Assembly: GCA_030150045.1 (NCBI GenBank) | Contig: JASLGM010000027.1 | Coordinates: 186,001-250,000, forward strand | Source: Taishania sp. | GTDB lineage: Bacteria; Bacteroidota; Bacteroidia; Flavobacteriales_D; Crocinitomicaceae | Direction of reading: 5' to 3' | Length of the DNA stretch: 64,000 nucleotides | Shown: positions 63,497-64,000 of the stretch, piece after piece | Position numbering within the stretch: position 1 is the stretch's first letter | Layout of the letters: every line of letters starts with the position of its first letter | Notes under the pieces: generated by a model | The model's database searches: none | What the model was told of the DNA's origin: nothing | Seen by the model: the letters and a program-made list of their open reading frames with translations, nothing else | Translations under genes and position numbers: made by a program

Positions 63497-63913
63497 TTAC
63501 TTTACACTTTTCCCAAAATCCAATAAGGCTGGTGCTCCCAATGCTCCGACCTGTTGTTTGATCATTTGTCCTTCACTATTGATAAACAATAAAGTTGGAT
63601 ATCCTCTCACTTTGAATTTCTGAGCCAACATAGGTCCATCGACATCTTTTTCCATCTCCACTTTAATATTGATAAAGTTCTTATTGAAATATGCGCCTAC
63701 TTCTTCATCAACGAATACTTTTTTATCCAAATACTTACATGGACCACACCAAACTGTATAGGCATCCATGAAGATTGGTTTTCCCGTTTGTTTAGAAAGC
63801 GCTTTGGCTTCTTCAAAGGTTAACTTTTGAAAAACGATTCCACTTCCTTGTTCTTGCGAAAAAGCTACAAATTGAAGAACTAATAAACTAAAAAGTAGTG
63901 CTAATTTTCTCAT
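63497..63913 (-). CDS. Secreted thioredoxin-family protein
   Basis: The 138-residue protein has a signal peptide (cleavage near AFSQ) and one thioredoxin fold with the active-site WCGPCK near residue 55 and the cis-Pro in GYPTLLF. It resembles DsbD-gamma/thiol-disulfide interchange modules that act in the periplasm. It lies 18 bases after a possible upstream gene on the same strand. Confidence 0.87.
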   Translation of the reverse strand: MRKLALLFSLLVLQFVAFSQEQGSGIVFQKLTFEEAKALSKQTGKPIFMDAYTVWCGPCKYLDKKVFVDEEVGAYFNKNFINIKVEMEKDVDGPMLAQKFKVRGYPTLLFINSEGQMIKQQVGALGAPALLDFGKSVK

Positions 63914-63931
63914 AATTTCTTGATATTTTTA

Positions 63932-64000
63932 TTACCTTACTTGCAAAGACCATTCCAATAATATGCGCATTACTTTCTCATCCGATTGTCCTCGTGGAGA
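63932..64000 (-). CDS. Possible C-terminal fragment of a gene running off the right edge
   Basis: The minus strand is open from the edge for 22 codons (ending ILLEWSLQVR) to a TAA at 63932-63934, 18 bases before the thioredoxin ATG. The spacing fits an operon, but 69 bases are too few to name it. A plus-strand ATG at 63963 also stays open to the edge, so this call is weak. Confidence 0.3.
   Translation of the reverse strand, partial: SPRGQSDEKVMRILLEWSLQVR

Overview
The window reads as a chromosomal segment of an AT-rich member of the Bacteroidota, most likely order Flavobacteriales (a Fluviicola/Crocinitomix-like lineage is my guess, from gene content only). The evidence is the recurring Bacteroidota promoter form (TTG, about 19 bases, TAnnTTTG) upstream of many genes, lipoprotein and secreted-protein styles typical of the phylum, families almost confined to it (GLPGLI, BT_3928-like, DUF1599, DUF5522), an alpha subunit of DNA polymerase III with its own N-terminal exonuclease, and general absence of strong Shine-Dalgarno sites. 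Most genes are housekeeping and intact. No phage, insertion sequence, rRNA or CRISPR array was seen.

Layout. 1-8 kb: a partial cobT at the left edge, rimO, a small lipoprotein, elbB, pckA, and a minus-strand run of a YigZ-like protein, an M42-like peptidase and corA. 8-15.8 kb: an SPFH protein and dnaA (minus), then a plus-strand run of thioesterase, arginase-family enzyme and a membrane-anchored patatin, then a SirB1-like protein. 15.8-28 kb: dnaE, two DUF1573 proteins, def, a two-gene outer-membrane cassette (TonB-receptor-like barrel plus GLPGLI protein) lodged between def and ruvX, and dapD. 28.6-36.4 kb: a plus-strand operon that looks like a whole-envelope inorganic-carbon uptake system: small secreted protein, DabA, DabB, SulP transporter and an outer-membrane porin. 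37-38 kb: three tandem single-domain ssb paralogues. 39.2-39.8 kb: twin identical tRNA-Arg(ACG) genes. 39.9-53.5 kb: a tightly packed minus-strand operon (DUF1599, BT_3928-like, tpiA, prmA, a 1532-residue secreted protein, plsY, a roughly 1330-residue coiled-coil/SPOR-like protein, clpS). 53.5-64 kb: folP, a PLP enzyme, DUF5522, a PlsC-like acyltransferase, an unknown membrane-anchored protein, cystathionine beta-synthase with a BtuF-like protein, rpsA, DoxX, a GNAT enzyme, a thioredoxin, and perhaps the tail of another gene.

The most interesting non-coding signal is two families of structured interspersed repeats in the intergenic gaps. Family F2 (about 150 bp, six copies at 8.3, 20.6, 28.0, 28.3, 39.6 and 60.0 kb) keeps a core around GCGACC-N3-GG-AGC while its flanking stems change sequence but stay paired, which is covariation expected of a selected folded RNA or DNA. 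Family F1 (about 105-180 bp, four copies at 2.6, 8.1, 36.5 and 60.3 kb) has three conserved blocks separated by two variable hairpins. At two loci the families occur as the same ordered composite, F1 then hairpin then F2. I could not match either to a named family by reading alone; the Rfam Flavo-1 RNA is a candidate to test for F2.

Functionally the window joins central metabolism (PckA, TpiA), inorganic-carbon import, lysine and folate synthesis, cysteine/B12-related functions, replication (DnaA, DnaE) and envelope biogenesis. Coordinates of several starts were moved to the first plausible ATG; non-AUG starts are flagged. All functional calls come from reading motifs and family resemblance, with no database search.
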